64,000 bases of DNA from Spirochaetia bacterium. GTDB lineage: Bacteria > Spirochaetota > Leptospiria > Turneriellales > JAOUOS01. How positions within the stretch are numbered: the stretch's first letter is position 1; every line of letters begins with the position of its first letter. Made by a program: the position numbers and the translations under genes. The stretch lies in the NCBI GenBank assembly GCA_029880285.1, contig JAOUOS010000005.1, positions 85,767 to 149,766 of the forward strand. Reading direction: 5' to 3'. Shown here one piece after another: positions 44,016 to 53,522 of the stretch. The notes below the pieces were generated by a model. It ran no database searches. It was not told the DNA's origin and saw nothing but the letters and a program-made list of their open reading frames with translations.

Positions 44016-46115
44016 ATGCTTTTAAAAAATAAAATATTACTATTTCTCTTTTTACTTTTCAGTATCATAGGTTTTAGTTATGCTGTTTTTTCTCCACGAG
44101 TAGGGCCCGGTCAAGATAAAGCTGTTGAAAATTTTCAAAAAGGCTTATCGTTATTTAATGATTATAAATATACCGCCTCTACAGATTTTTTTTTGAAATC
44201 TTTATCAAATGATCCAGAATTTTTTTTAGCAAGAAGATTTTTAGGACATTCTCTTTATTTATCGGGCAGAGTTGACGAAGCAGTTCAAGAATGGAAAATT
44301 ATTCTTGATAATGGTAATTACGACCCGCCCTTAACACTGCACCTTCAAAATTTAAGCTCAATAAACATAAACTCTGAAAAAGAATTTGTATTCATGCGTG
44401 AAATAAATCCTGAAAGCGGTTATAATTTTACGTATCCTACTTTTATTAGTTCTCTGCCAAATAAAAAAAATTATCTGCTTTCATTAGGGCAGTTAAACGT
44501 GGGTAATATGATAATTTTAAACCCAAATGGCGACTTTTCGCAAAATCTAAGGCGTATTTCTGAAAAAATTCAAATACCTATAGCCGCGGCGCATGAAAAA
44601 AACATATTATGGGTTACCGATTTTAAGGCCGATATAATTCACCGTTTAGACTTAAACTCACCTGCCGCTGCCAGAGTATTGAATTTTTTAGAACCAGTAG
44701 GTAAAAAAGGATCAGGAAATTTAGAATTTCACGGACCTGCGGGAATATGCGGCTATAAAGATAATTTTTTCATAGCTGACAGCGGCAATAATCGCATTCA
44801 AAAAATATCTGCAGACGGCAGCTTTATTATATCATTTGATGAGGTCGCTTCTGGTTTTAAATTAAATAACCCTTTTGGCATCGCGTGTACATCAGAAGGT
44901 AAAATTTATGTATCTGAACCAAATGAAGGCAGGTTGTCTCTTTTTGATGAATTTGGTAATTTTTTAGGCTTTTGGGGAGAGCGCCTGTTAAAAAGACCAC
45001 GTCATGTACAAATAGACGCCAAAGGTGAATATTTAATTGTTACCGATGAAAAAGAAGGCGTTATTCTTATAAATTTAAAGACAAATGAATTAAAGCAAAT
45101 TAAAAACTTTACAACAAAAAATGGTGTTGTCTCGTCTTTTATAAGGCCATACTCTGCTTCACTCGATTATTTTGGCAACTTATTTGTTACAGATTATGGC
45201 GCGCATAAGGTTTTTCAATTTGTACCTGAACAGTTCTTACACAGTAATCTTGAAGTTTGGATTGAAAGAATTTATGAGAAAAGTTTTCCTAAAATTGGGA
45301 TTTATGTTTCTGTTAAAGATCAATACGGGAACATACTAAATGTTTTAAATTCAGATAATTTCAATATATTAGAAAATAACGCCGATGTGGGCAGGGTTGG
45401 CACCAGTTATCTTAACCAGTTTAAAATTCAGGGAAGTTATACAATTTTATTATCAAGAAGTTCTTATATGAAAAACTATACCGATACCTTAAACTGGGTA
45501 ACTGATTTTATTACTAAAAGTCTTCGTCAAAAAGACAGTGTAAAAGTCATAAGCTATGAAGACACCTACAGAGAAGATTCTAAATGGACAAATTCAAGAC
45601 TTGAAATTCATAAAGCATTACGTCTTACCGAAGCAAATGATTATAAAAGCAATAAATTACTGGGTTTAGGCAAAGCCTTATATCATTCTATATCACAAAC
45701 AATACCCAAGAAAGGCAAAAGAGCTTTAATTTGGGTTACCGAGGGTCTATTGTCAGATTCGGGACTTTCAGAAATTAACCTATCACGAATTGAACAATAC
45801 GCCATAAATAATCATATTCCAATATATGTAATAAGTTTTGAAAACAATCAAAATATTAATTATAAAGAGCACAAAGAGCGAATAAAAAATCTCGCTGAAA
45901 AAACAGGCGGGTTTTATTTTTCTGCTTTTTCTCAAGAATTAAAACAAATAGAAAATTATTTAAAAGATCAAGAAGAGAAGCGCTACGTAATAACCTACGA
46001 GAGCGGAGCTTCAAAAGACTGGAAAGGCCGCTTTATGGATGTAAAAGTGCGTGTTAATTTTCAAAAAAGAATAGGAATTGAAAATTCGGGATATTTTATT
46101 CCCAATGAAAGATAA
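44016..46115 (+). CDS. Exported protein with TPR, NHL beta-propeller and VWA-like domain
   Basis: 699 residues. A signal peptide (ILLFLFLLFSIIGFSYA) is followed by a short TPR region (about 35-105), NHL repeats forming a propeller (about 130-410: HGPAGICGYKDNFFIADSGN, NPFGIACTSEGKIYVSEPN, RPYSASLDYFGNLFVTDYG), and a C-terminal von Willebrand A-like domain (about 465-660) in which the MIDAS DxSxS appears as SRSSYM, so metal binding is probably lost. It starts a two-gene unit with the TPR protein 17 nt downstream. It is likely a periplasmic or surface scaffold; function is unknown. Confidence 0.85.
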   Translation: MLLKNKILLFLFLLFSIIGFSYAVFSPRVGPGQDKAVENFQKGLSLFNDYKYTASTDFFLKSLSNDPEFFLARRFLGHSLYLSGRVDEAVQEWKIILDNGNYDPPLTLHLQNLSSININSEKEFVFMREINPESGYNFTYPTFISSLPNKKNYLLSLGQLNVGNMIILNPNGDFSQNLRRISEKIQIPIAAAHEKNILWVTDFKADIIHRLDLNSPAAARVLNFLEPVGKKGSGNLEFHGPAGICGYKDNFFIADSGNNRIQKISADGSFIISFDEVASGFKLNNPFGIACTSEGKIYVSEPNEGRLSLFDEFGNFLGFWGERLLKRPRHVQIDAKGEYLIVTDEKEGVILINLKTNELKQIKNFTTKNGVVSSFIRPYSASLDYFGNLFVTDYGAHKVFQFVPEQFLHSNLEVWIERIYEKSFPKIGIYVSVKDQYGNILNVLNSDNFNILENNADVGRVGTSYLNQFKIQGSYTILLSRSSYMKNYTDTLNWVTDFITKSLRQKDSVKVISYEDTYREDSKWTNSRLEIHKALRLTEANDYKSNKLLGLGKALYHSISQTIPKKGKRALIWVTEGLLSDSGLSEINLSRIEQYAINNHIPIYVISFENNQNINYKEHKERIKNLAEKTGGFYFSAFSQELKQIENYLKDQEEKRYVITYESGASKDWKGRFMDVKVRVNFQKRIGIENSGYFIPNER

Positions 46116-46132
46116 TATTTTAAGCTATTAAA

Positions 46133-48145
46133 ATGAAAACAAAAATACTGCTTTTTCTTTTTTTTCTAACTTTCATTTTTATTTTTTCTGTTCAAACTTA
46201 CAGCAATGCTGAAAAAAACGCCGCTTATTATAAAGAAATGGGCGATAAAGAAAAAATTCAAAAAAACACTCTAACCGCAATTGAATATTACAAAAAAAGC
46301 ATATCAAAAAATTCTAACTATGTACCTGCCCTTTTGGCTATGGGAGCGATTTTACGTGAAACAGAAGCTCTCTATCAATCAGCTGAATATTTACATAAAG
46401 CTCTTAAAATTAACGAAAAAAATGAAGATATTTTTTATAATTTGGCTCTAACTTATTTGGCCATGAACAGTTTAACTGAAGCAGAAAAATATATTAACGA
46501 AGGAATTAAAATTTCTCCACAGAATCTTAATTTTCAATATTTATCGGCCCGATTGTATATGAATCAGGGACAAATATTTCTTGCTGAAAAAAAATTAAAA
46601 AATATATTAAAAATGAATCCCGGTCATTATCAGGCGCAAATAGCCATGGGTGAAATTTTTTCTGAACAAAAGCGCTATCATAAAGCTGAAGATAATTTTA
46701 ATAAAGCGCTATTAATTGATCCCGAAAATTTAAACGCCTTCTTGCAGCTAGCTAAAATACATTTATCAAAAATAATAGATCAAAAAGAAGACCTGCTTTT
46801 TGAAAACAAGCTCGATTCGCAGATTTTTCATAAAGCAATTGACTATTTATTAAACGCGAAAGGATACGACAATTTTTATATTCCGGCAAATTTAATGCTT
46901 GGCCAAATTTACGCGCTTACCGGTAACTGTAAAGAAGCAGAGCCTTATTTTAACACAGTGCTTAGTATAAATCCTAATCATTATACATCTCTTTATTATA
47001 TTGGATATTGTTTTCCTGATCAAAGTCTTTCAGTATATCCTGCTCTTTTAAATATGCAAAATAATGACGAGATAACGCGCTTTTTTCTTGAGAAAAATCG
47101 TAAAAAAATATATAAAAGTGAAAAACATCCCGAAATAATCTCTGACGCTAAAGAACATTATACTCTGGGTAAAAATTTATTTTACGCGAATTATTATACG
47201 CGGGGTCTTTTTGAAATAAAATGGTCAATTTATTTGTTTTCAGAATATATAGACGCTCATAAAGAACTTATTGAAGCATACAGAAGCCGTCATGATTTAA
47301 TAGGACTTAAAAATGAATTAGATTTCATGCGCCAAATTTCTTTTGAAAAAAAATATCAAGATATGTTTGAACAGCTAATTCAAACAAGACAAAATAAACT
47401 ATACTATCTTGAAGGAATCACAAATCCCTTACAGCTAAAAACCCTCACGCCGTTATTTATTTTTAATTTTAAGCCTGAAAATCCTATTGCCCAATATCCC
47501 AACGCGGGTGAAAGTATAGCGAAAAAACTATCATTTGCGCTAAACGATTTAGGCAGGCTTAAGGTTTTTTCTGAAGAAGAAATCTCTGTTTTATACAAAC
47601 CCCTTGAAGAATTATCATATTTTGGCGGCGGCGGATATTATAACGGAAAAATAGGTAAAATACTTCAAAGTCAGTATAAAAAACTACCGACATCTGATAA
47701 ATCTAACTTACGCTATGCAATTTCTGGCAGTTATTCTGAAATTAATCAGGGTTTAAAAGTTGAAGCTTCTCTTATTAATTTAGACACAGGTATGAGTTTC
47801 GCTCCCATAAAATTAAAAGAAACCGGCAGAGGATTTTTAAGAAATATTGCTATTTCTCTTGCCAACCATATTTATAAAAGTATCCCTTTCGCGGGAGAAA
47901 TTATAAAATTAAGCGGCAATGGAGTGATAGTGAACCTGGGTAAACGCGATGGTATTACCGAGAAAACAAGTTTAAGCGTTATACGCAATAATAATATAAT
48001 AACTAATTTAAAAATCGCGGTATTAGACATGGATATTCTATGGGCCCATACCGAAAAACCAGAAAATATTTATAAAATACAAACAGGTGATACCGTGATT
48101 ATTACACCGCCCGAACTTAAAAAGAAGAAAAAAAGCACAAATTAA
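46133..48145 (+). CDS. Exported TPR protein with CsgG/FlgT-like C-terminal region
   Basis: 670 residues with a signal peptide (ILLFLFFLTFIFIFSVQTYS). TPR units fill about residues 30-310 (ALLAMGAILRETEALYQSAE, IFYNLALTYLAMNSLTEAEK, HYQAQIAMGEIFSEQKRYHK). The C-terminal part (about 430-660) has the CsgG-like pattern ESIAKKLSFALNDLGRLKVF, YAISGSYSEINQGLKVEASL, and a small beta domain (VIVNLGKRDGITEKTSLSVI) as in FlgT-type proteins. It may form or assist an outer-membrane complex with the preceding NHL/VWA protein. Its stop TAA shares TTAA with convergent thiL. Confidence 0.82.
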   Translation: MKTKILLFLFFLTFIFIFSVQTYSNAEKNAAYYKEMGDKEKIQKNTLTAIEYYKKSISKNSNYVPALLAMGAILRETEALYQSAEYLHKALKINEKNEDIFYNLALTYLAMNSLTEAEKYINEGIKISPQNLNFQYLSARLYMNQGQIFLAEKKLKNILKMNPGHYQAQIAMGEIFSEQKRYHKAEDNFNKALLIDPENLNAFLQLAKIHLSKIIDQKEDLLFENKLDSQIFHKAIDYLLNAKGYDNFYIPANLMLGQIYALTGNCKEAEPYFNTVLSINPNHYTSLYYIGYCFPDQSLSVYPALLNMQNNDEITRFFLEKNRKKIYKSEKHPEIISDAKEHYTLGKNLFYANYYTRGLFEIKWSIYLFSEYIDAHKELIEAYRSRHDLIGLKNELDFMRQISFEKKYQDMFEQLIQTRQNKLYYLEGITNPLQLKTLTPLFIFNFKPENPIAQYPNAGESIAKKLSFALNDLGRLKVFSEEEISVLYKPLEELSYFGGGGYYNGKIGKILQSQYKKLPTSDKSNLRYAISGSYSEINQGLKVEASLINLDTGMSFAPIKLKETGRGFLRNIAISLANHIYKSIPFAGEIIKLSGNGVIVNLGKRDGITEKTSLSVIRNNNIITNLKIAVLDMDILWAHTEKPENIYKIQTGDTVIITPPELKKKKKSTN

Positions 48146-49119
48146 AAATGTGAAAATAATTTTAATTTATTTTCATTTATATTTATTTTTTTATTATTAA
48201 AATAAAATTGAATGACGCTTTTTTTCTTAACTTCTAAAACTTCGCCTATAATTTCATAATCATCTTTTATTGAAAAAGAAACTTCTTTTGGTAAAACAGC
48301 TAATACAGCGAAATCTTCTGCTGAAGCCAACGTATATTTTATAATATCTTCTTCTTTATCTGCTTTTACCAGCGGATGTAATTTTATTTTATCAATATTA
48401 ATTTTTATATTTAAATTATTTTGTTCAGAAATAATATGCGCGCTCTCAAAAAAACTATCAGAAGTATCAATGCTGGCGAGAGCTTTATTTTTAACCAAAA
48501 ACGAGGGGGCATTCCATTTTGCCTCTGGCGAAGAATATAATTTTCTTAAACTTTTATTTTTAAGATTAATTCTTTTTGCGTTTAACAAATCAAGAGCATA
48601 TGAACTGCCGCCTATATTGCCATAAAGCGCTAATACATCACCTTTTTTAATCTTTTTATTTTTTCGCGGAATAAAATGATTTGCTTCGCCTATCATTGTC
48701 ATAGTAAATACATTTATTGCCGATTTAGTGATATCGCCGCCTAAAAGATATATTTTGTTTTTTTTAAGCTTTTTACCCAGTGCTTTCGCGAAAGGTACAA
48801 TTTTATTTTTTACAAAATCTTTGCTGCCATTGATGTTTAAGAAAACATAAAGAGGCCTGCCGCCCTTTGTTAAAATATCTGAGGCGTTCATTTCAAAAAG
48901 TTTTTCTGCTACATCTCCCGCATCGCAATATTCCCAGTTAAAATGAACATCTTCTACCAAAGAATCTGTTGTAATAAGTAATTTATTTTTTAAAAAAATG
49001 TTTGTATTTATTTTCGCGGTATCATCACCTATTCCTATACCATACTTTTCAGGAAAAGCGGGAGAATACTTTTTAAGTATATGAATTAAATTTTCTTCGC
49101 CTTTTCGGGCTTTTATCAT
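48142..49119 (-). CDS. thiL: Thiamine-monophosphate kinase
   Basis: Phosphorylates thiamine monophosphate to thiamine diphosphate. The 325-residue AIR-synthase-like fold shows GIGDDTAKI, TTDSLVEDVHF, FEMNASDILTKGG, YLLGGDITKS and ASAEDFAVLAVLP. ATG 49119 lies 7 nt after the proC stop; the frame continues back to a TTG at 49146 inside proC. It is in one transcription unit with proC. The stop interlocks with the convergent TPR gene. Confidence 0.93.
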   Translation of the reverse strand: MIKARKGEENLIHILKKYSPAFPEKYGIGIGDDTAKINTNIFLKNKLLITTDSLVEDVHFNWEYCDAGDVAEKLFEMNASDILTKGGRPLYVFLNINGSKDFVKNKIVPFAKALGKKLKKNKIYLLGGDITKSAINVFTMTMIGEANHFIPRKNKKIKKGDVLALYGNIGGSSYALDLLNAKRINLKNKSLRKLYSSPEAKWNAPSFLVKNKALASIDTSDSFFESAHIISEQNNLNIKINIDKIKLHPLVKADKEEDIIKYTLASAEDFAVLAVLPKEVSFSIKDDYEIIGEVLEVKKKSVIQFYFNNKKININENKLKLFSHF

Positions 49120-49126
49120 TTTAGTT

Positions 49127-49909
49127 TTATGAGACTTCTTTTGCAAGTTTTTTTGATTGAAGAACTGCCTTTTCGACAGCTTCTAATACGGCATTTTCAA
49201 AATTATTTTCTTTTAAAGCTTTTATGCCAGCTATTGTAGTACCCCCAGGAGAAGTGACATCAAAAATATGTTCATAAGGAGATTTACCGCTTTTTTCAAC
49301 CATAGCGGCTGTTCCAATAGTAGTTTTTAAAGCCAGTAACCTCGCTAAATCACGGGAAAGACCATTTAAAACACCCGCGTCTTCTAAACTTTGTAAAAAT
49401 ATTTCAACAAAAGCAGGCCCTGAACCCGAAAGAGAAGTGACAGTATGCATTAATTTTTCATCAGAAATAAAAATAGCATCCCCTCCTTTTTGGAATATTT
49501 CAAGAGATAATTTCTTATCTAATTCACTGCTGTTTGAATCTGCGCACAATACACTTATTCCTTTGCCAATTAAAAAAGGTGTATTAGGCATAACTCTAAT
49601 TACGGGACCTTTTACTTTTCTAAGATTATTAAGTGTTTGTAAATTTACACCCGCAGCGATAGAAATTACCAAACGATTGTCAGTTATTTGTGCTAATACT
49701 TCGGCCATTTGAGACGGTTTAACAGCCGCTATTACAGGGGCTTTAACGCTTAATAAAGATTTTATATCATTATGAAAAACTACTTTTTTTTGCGTCTTTT
49801 TTTTATTTTCATCAATATCATACGCGTTTATTGTATAGCCTGTTTTTATTAAAAGCTTAGCTATAGCCGTACCCATTTTGCCCAAACCAATAATATTTAT
49901 AGTATTCAT
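49127..49909 (-). CDS. proC: Pyrroline-5-carboxylate reductase
   Basis: Last step of proline synthesis, using NAD(P)H. The 260-residue protein begins INIIGLGKMGTAIAKLL (Rossmann motif), and has AVKPSQMAEVL, VISIAAGVNL, RVMPNTPFLIGKG, TSLSGSGPAFVEIFLQSLED and the C-terminal TSPGGTTIAGIKALKE. The ATG is 1 nt after the stop of the upstream fusion gene, so the three genes probably share a promoter at 52355. Confidence 0.96.
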   Translation of the reverse strand: MNTINIIGLGKMGTAIAKLLIKTGYTINAYDIDENKKKTQKKVVFHNDIKSLLSVKAPVIAAVKPSQMAEVLAQITDNRLVISIAAGVNLQTLNNLRKVKGPVIRVMPNTPFLIGKGISVLCADSNSSELDKKLSLEIFQKGGDAIFISDEKLMHTVTSLSGSGPAFVEIFLQSLEDAGVLNGLSRDLARLLALKTTIGTAAMVEKSGKSPYEHIFDVTSPGGTTIAGIKALKENNFENAVLEAVEKAVLQSKKLAKEVS

Positions 49910-49910
49910 A

Positions 49911-52325
49911 TTAATTTTTTACCGTATAACTATTTTTTGCTATTTTTTGTATTTTTCGAGGGTCATTAAATAAAGCTATAGGCTGTCCATATAATAATTT
50001 TTGTCTTTCTTCAATATCTAGAAACTCGGCTGTTCCTTTTTCAATTAATAAAATAATTGTAGAACCCATCTCAAACCGTCCTAATTCATCCCCTTTGCTT
50101 ATATGTATTGCCTTATCATAAAAATGCTCTTTAGGCAGTCTTCTCCATTTATTGGTACTTATAGTATCGTCATATTTTACTTTTATTCTGCCCACAGAAG
50201 TAGCCCCTACCTTTATTATAGCAATTGTGCCATATTTTGTTTCTATATATGTTATAAGTCTTTCATTTCTTGAAAATAATCCGTCAATACTATTTACGGC
50301 CATAGGGTTCACGGGATATAGTTTACCGGGTTTGTAATAGTAACCAACTATATTACCAGAATAGGGAGAATGAATTCTATGATAGTCTTGCGGCGAAAGA
50401 TAAATTGTTGAGTATAAGCCTCCTTTAAATTTATCTAATAATACATTTGAACCTAAGAGTTCATCTAAATTCATGTCAATACCCTTGCTTTGAAACAGCT
50501 TGCCGTCTTCTATTTTACCGTAATTAATAATTCTGCCGTCAACGGGAGAAACAATAGTATGAGCGTTAGGTTCAATAATTCTAGTGCCGTTTTTTAAAGC
50601 TCTGGTAAAAAATTTATTTAAAGACCGATAGTCAGAAAGCTCTAACTCGGCTTCTTTTACATCTATTCTAAAAATTCTAGAAAAAGCGATTAAAATAGGA
50701 ATCATTACAAACTTAGGCAGATGCAAACCAGCTAAAAACCCAAGAATTTTTGATAACTTATTTTTAGGCAGTAATTTTAAAAAATATAAATACATTTTGA
50801 CGGCAAAATCATGTTTATGCGGATATTTCTTAAAAAAATTCCTGGTTTCAGAAGCAATAACCGGCGAAAGAAGTATTAAAGCTATTAAATTAGGCAGAGC
50901 CATAAAGCCATTAGCAATGTCTGAAAACTTCCAAACTATTTCAATAGGAGCAAGCCCGCCCGCGAAAATAAGTCCTACGTATAAAATTTTATAAAAAGTT
51001 ATTAATTTTTTAGCTCCTAGAAAAACAAGGGCTCTGTCACTATAATAATACCATCCAATTATGGTAGAAGAGGCGAAAAAAAACAACCCAAGAGCTACTA
51101 AACTACCTCCCCAGTCTCCTAAAATATGTTTATAAAGAACTGATACTAACACATCTTTTAAATTAGCCGAAGACGCTCCCCACGTATTGCTTATAACACT
51201 AAAAATACCCGGATTATTATTAGAGTTAATAATATCTAAAAAAACTGGCAGTTTTTCTTGAAACATATTTGATTTAATGGCAGCGGCATTTGAAATAACA
51301 GCCGCTCCGCTTGATTTTAGCCCTAAAATTATAACTAAACCGGTTATAGAGCAAAGTATTAAAGTATCAATAAACGGACCTAGCATGGCCACTAATCCCT
51401 GTTTTACAGGATAATCTGTTTTTGCCGAGGCAGCCGCGATAGAAGCCGAGCCTAAGCCCGCTTCATTAGAAAAAAGTCCACGAGTTACGCCAGACTGTAT
51501 GGTTATAAGCAGTATACCCATCCCCACGCCCGTAACCGCCGGCAATGGAGAAAATGCGTAATAAAATATATCTGAAAAAGCCATCGGTAAAAACTCATAT
51601 TTTTTCGCAATTATCCATAATCCGCCCGCAATATAAAAAAGCGCCATAAAAGGCACAAAGAAAGCCGTAACCTTACCTATTCTTTTTATACCCCCCAATA
51701 TAACCAATCCCGCGAGAAAGGCCACAACGGCGCTTGTAATATAGCGGGGAATTTCAAAAGAACTGTTTTCTAACACTCCCGCGGCCGCGTTTATCTGCAC
51801 CATATTGCCAATACCCAGGGCCGCTATTACAGTAAATAAAGCGAATAATATCCCAAGCCATTTTTGACCCAGCCCCCTGGTAATATAATACATGGGCCCA
51901 CCCGCGAAACCTTTATCAGTTTCTATACGGTATTTTACGGCTAAAAGCGCTTCGCCATACTTAGTGGCCATACCAAAAAACGCGGTAACCCACATCCAAA
52001 AAAGAGCTCCCGGCCCGCCTACTAAAATAGCGCCCGCGACACCCACAATATTACCCGTACCCACAGTGGCGCTTAAAGCCGTAGTAAGAGCCTGAAATGG
52101 AGAAATATCTCCTTTTTTATCGCTTTTTTCTTCAGATTCTTCTTTATGCAGAATTTCATATTCTTCTTTATCTGCGAAACCAAAGGCAATTCTTATGCCA
52201 AAAATAAAGTAACGAAATTGTAACAATGCCAAACGAAGGGTTAAAAATATACCTACGCCTATTAATAATACAATTAAGGGCAATCCCCATACGTAACCGC
52301 TTATATTATCAAGTGTTTCTATCAT
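49911..52325 (-). CDS. Fusion: AGCS sodium:amino-acid symporter + phosphatidylserine decarboxylase
   Basis: One open frame of 804 residues. Residues 1 to about 505 are a complete AGCS-type Na+/alanine-glycine symporter: TALSATVGTGNIVGVAGAI, GPGALFWMWVTAFFGMATKY, SGVTRGLFSNEAGLGSA. Residues about 511-804 are a full phosphatidylserine decarboxylase: LNKFFTRALKNGTRII, SPVDGRI (Asp596), DYHRIHSP (His649/His652) and the self-cleavage site EMGSTI (Ser755, which becomes the pyruvoyl group). Spacings match E. coli Psd (Asp90, His144/His147, Ser254). An internal Met at 511 (nt 50795) could start a separate Psd. Psd makes phosphatidylethanolamine at the inner membrane. The fusion is unusual; a serine transporter would be a logical partner, but that is inference. 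Confidence 0.93.
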   Translation of the reverse strand: MIETLDNISGYVWGLPLIVLLIGVGIFLTLRLALLQFRYFIFGIRIAFGFADKEEYEILHKEESEEKSDKKGDISPFQALTTALSATVGTGNIVGVAGAILVGGPGALFWMWVTAFFGMATKYGEALLAVKYRIETDKGFAGGPMYYITRGLGQKWLGILFALFTVIAALGIGNMVQINAAAGVLENSSFEIPRYITSAVVAFLAGLVILGGIKRIGKVTAFFVPFMALFYIAGGLWIIAKKYEFLPMAFSDIFYYAFSPLPAVTGVGMGILLITIQSGVTRGLFSNEAGLGSASIAAASAKTDYPVKQGLVAMLGPFIDTLILCSITGLVIILGLKSSGAAVISNAAAIKSNMFQEKLPVFLDIINSNNNPGIFSVISNTWGASSANLKDVLVSVLYKHILGDWGGSLVALGLFFFASSTIIGWYYYSDRALVFLGAKKLITFYKILYVGLIFAGGLAPIEIVWKFSDIANGFMALPNLIALILLSPVIASETRNFFKKYPHKHDFAVKMYLYFLKLLPKNKLSKILGFLAGLHLPKFVMIPILIAFSRIFRIDVKEAELELSDYRSLNKFFTRALKNGTRIIEPNAHTIVSPVDGRIINYGKIEDGKLFQSKGIDMNLDELLGSNVLLDKFKGGLYSTIYLSPQDYHRIHSPYSGNIVGYYYKPGKLYPVNPMAVNSIDGLFSRNERLITYIETKYGTIAIIKVGATSVGRIKVKYDDTISTNKWRRLPKEHFYDKAIHISKGDELGRFEMGSTIILLIEKGTAEFLDIEERQKLLYGQPIALFNDPRKIQKIAKNSYTVKN

Positions 52326-52354
52326 ATTTACTAAAATTAAGAATAAAAAGGTAG

Positions 52355-52382
52355 AATATATTAAATCATCTCATAATGTCAA
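52355..52382 (-). promoter_or_regulatory. Sigma-70 promoter of the AGCS-Psd / proC / thiL unit
   Basis: On the minus strand TTGACA (52382-52377), 16-nt spacer, TATATT (52360-52355). The start site would be near 52348, giving a leader of about 23 nt before the ATG at 52325. Confidence 0.6.
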
Positions 52383-52404
52383 GTTTTCAAACTATAAAAG
52401 ATAA

Positions 52405-53502
52405 TTAATTTTTTATAGTATTATTAATGGCCCCAATTAATTTTATATTTTCCTGCTCACTGCCTACAGATATTCTAATATATTCTGATATTTTACTTTC
52501 AGCAAAGTAACGAATTAGTATTTTTTTTTCTTTAAGCTTTTGGTAAAGCTCAGAGGCTCTTATACTTTGAGGCGGTTTCGCCAGAATAAAGTTTGCCTGA
52601 GAGGGTAAGACCGTAAAATCAAGATTTTTAAGCTTATTGATTATTACATTTTTTTGAGCTTGTATTTTTTTAATTTGTTCCTTTAAATACTTTTCATCTT
52701 CAAAAGCGGCCTTTGCCGCTGTTATAGCCAGTACATCTTCATTATATGAATCTTTCATGGCATACATAGATTTCATAAGATCATCATTTACGCTTACGGC
52801 AAAACCAATTCTTAAACCGGCTAAAGAATGACTTTTTGAAAAAGTACGGGTTATAATGACATTTTCAAAATCATGAATAAAATCAAGAAAAGACGGATTT
52901 TTCTCTTCAACAAAGTCATTGTATGCCTCATCAATAATCCATAATTTATCATTATTTTTAATAGCGGCAGCCAGTTTTGAATTATGAATATACTCTCCTG
53001 TTGGCGCATTCGGATTCGGTAAAAAGACTATTTTACCGTAGGTTTCTTTTATTTTATCAAGATTTATTTGAAGCGGAACATCATTATTTTGTATCATGGG
53101 AACAGAAACAATATTACCGCCAACGGCGCTAATTAGCGTTTCGTATAAACTGTATGTTACCTCTGGATAAACAATAAAATTACCCGAATCGATAAAGGCT
53201 CTGCAAATTATAGATAAAGCTTCATCCGATCCGTTTGTAATAAGAACATTTTCAGGTTTAAGCTTATATTTTTTAGCGATAGTTGAACGCAAAGGTTCAG
53301 ATAAAGAATTTGGGTATTTTTTAAATAATTCTGGTTTTTGAATTAATTTTTTTATCTCATTAAAAACATTTTCTGACGGCGCATACGGATTTTCATTGGT
53401 ATTTAGTTTAATATACCCTTCTTCCTGCGGCTGTTCACCGGGAACATAAGGCTTTAAATTTTTTACATATTGATTTGAAAAATCATAACTTTTCTTTTGC
53501 AT
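52405..53502 (-). CDS. hisC: Histidinol-phosphate aminotransferase
   Basis: PLP enzyme of histidine synthesis, 365 residues. Motifs: KLNTNENPYAPS, ITNGSDEALSIICRAF, LPNPNAPTGEYI, IIDEAYNDF and the PLP lysine in TRTFSKSHSLAGLRIGFAVS. It follows glpX by 20 nt on the same strand. Substrate specificity within this subfamily (histidinol phosphate versus aromatic amino acids) cannot be settled without other his genes, none of which is present here. Confidence 0.9.
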   Translation of the reverse strand: MQKKSYDFSNQYVKNLKPYVPGEQPQEEGYIKLNTNENPYAPSENVFNEIKKLIQKPELFKKYPNSLSEPLRSTIAKKYKLKPENVLITNGSDEALSIICRAFIDSGNFIVYPEVTYSLYETLISAVGGNIVSVPMIQNNDVPLQINLDKIKETYGKIVFLPNPNAPTGEYIHNSKLAAAIKNNDKLWIIDEAYNDFVEEKNPSFLDFIHDFENVIITRTFSKSHSLAGLRIGFAVSVNDDLMKSMYAMKDSYNEDVLAITAAKAAFEDEKYLKEQIKKIQAQKNVIINKLKNLDFTVLPSQANFILAKPPQSIRASELYQKLKEKKILIRYFAESKISEYIRISVGSEQENIKLIGAINNTIKN

Positions 53503-53522
53503 AAAATAATTTTAAAGATTTT

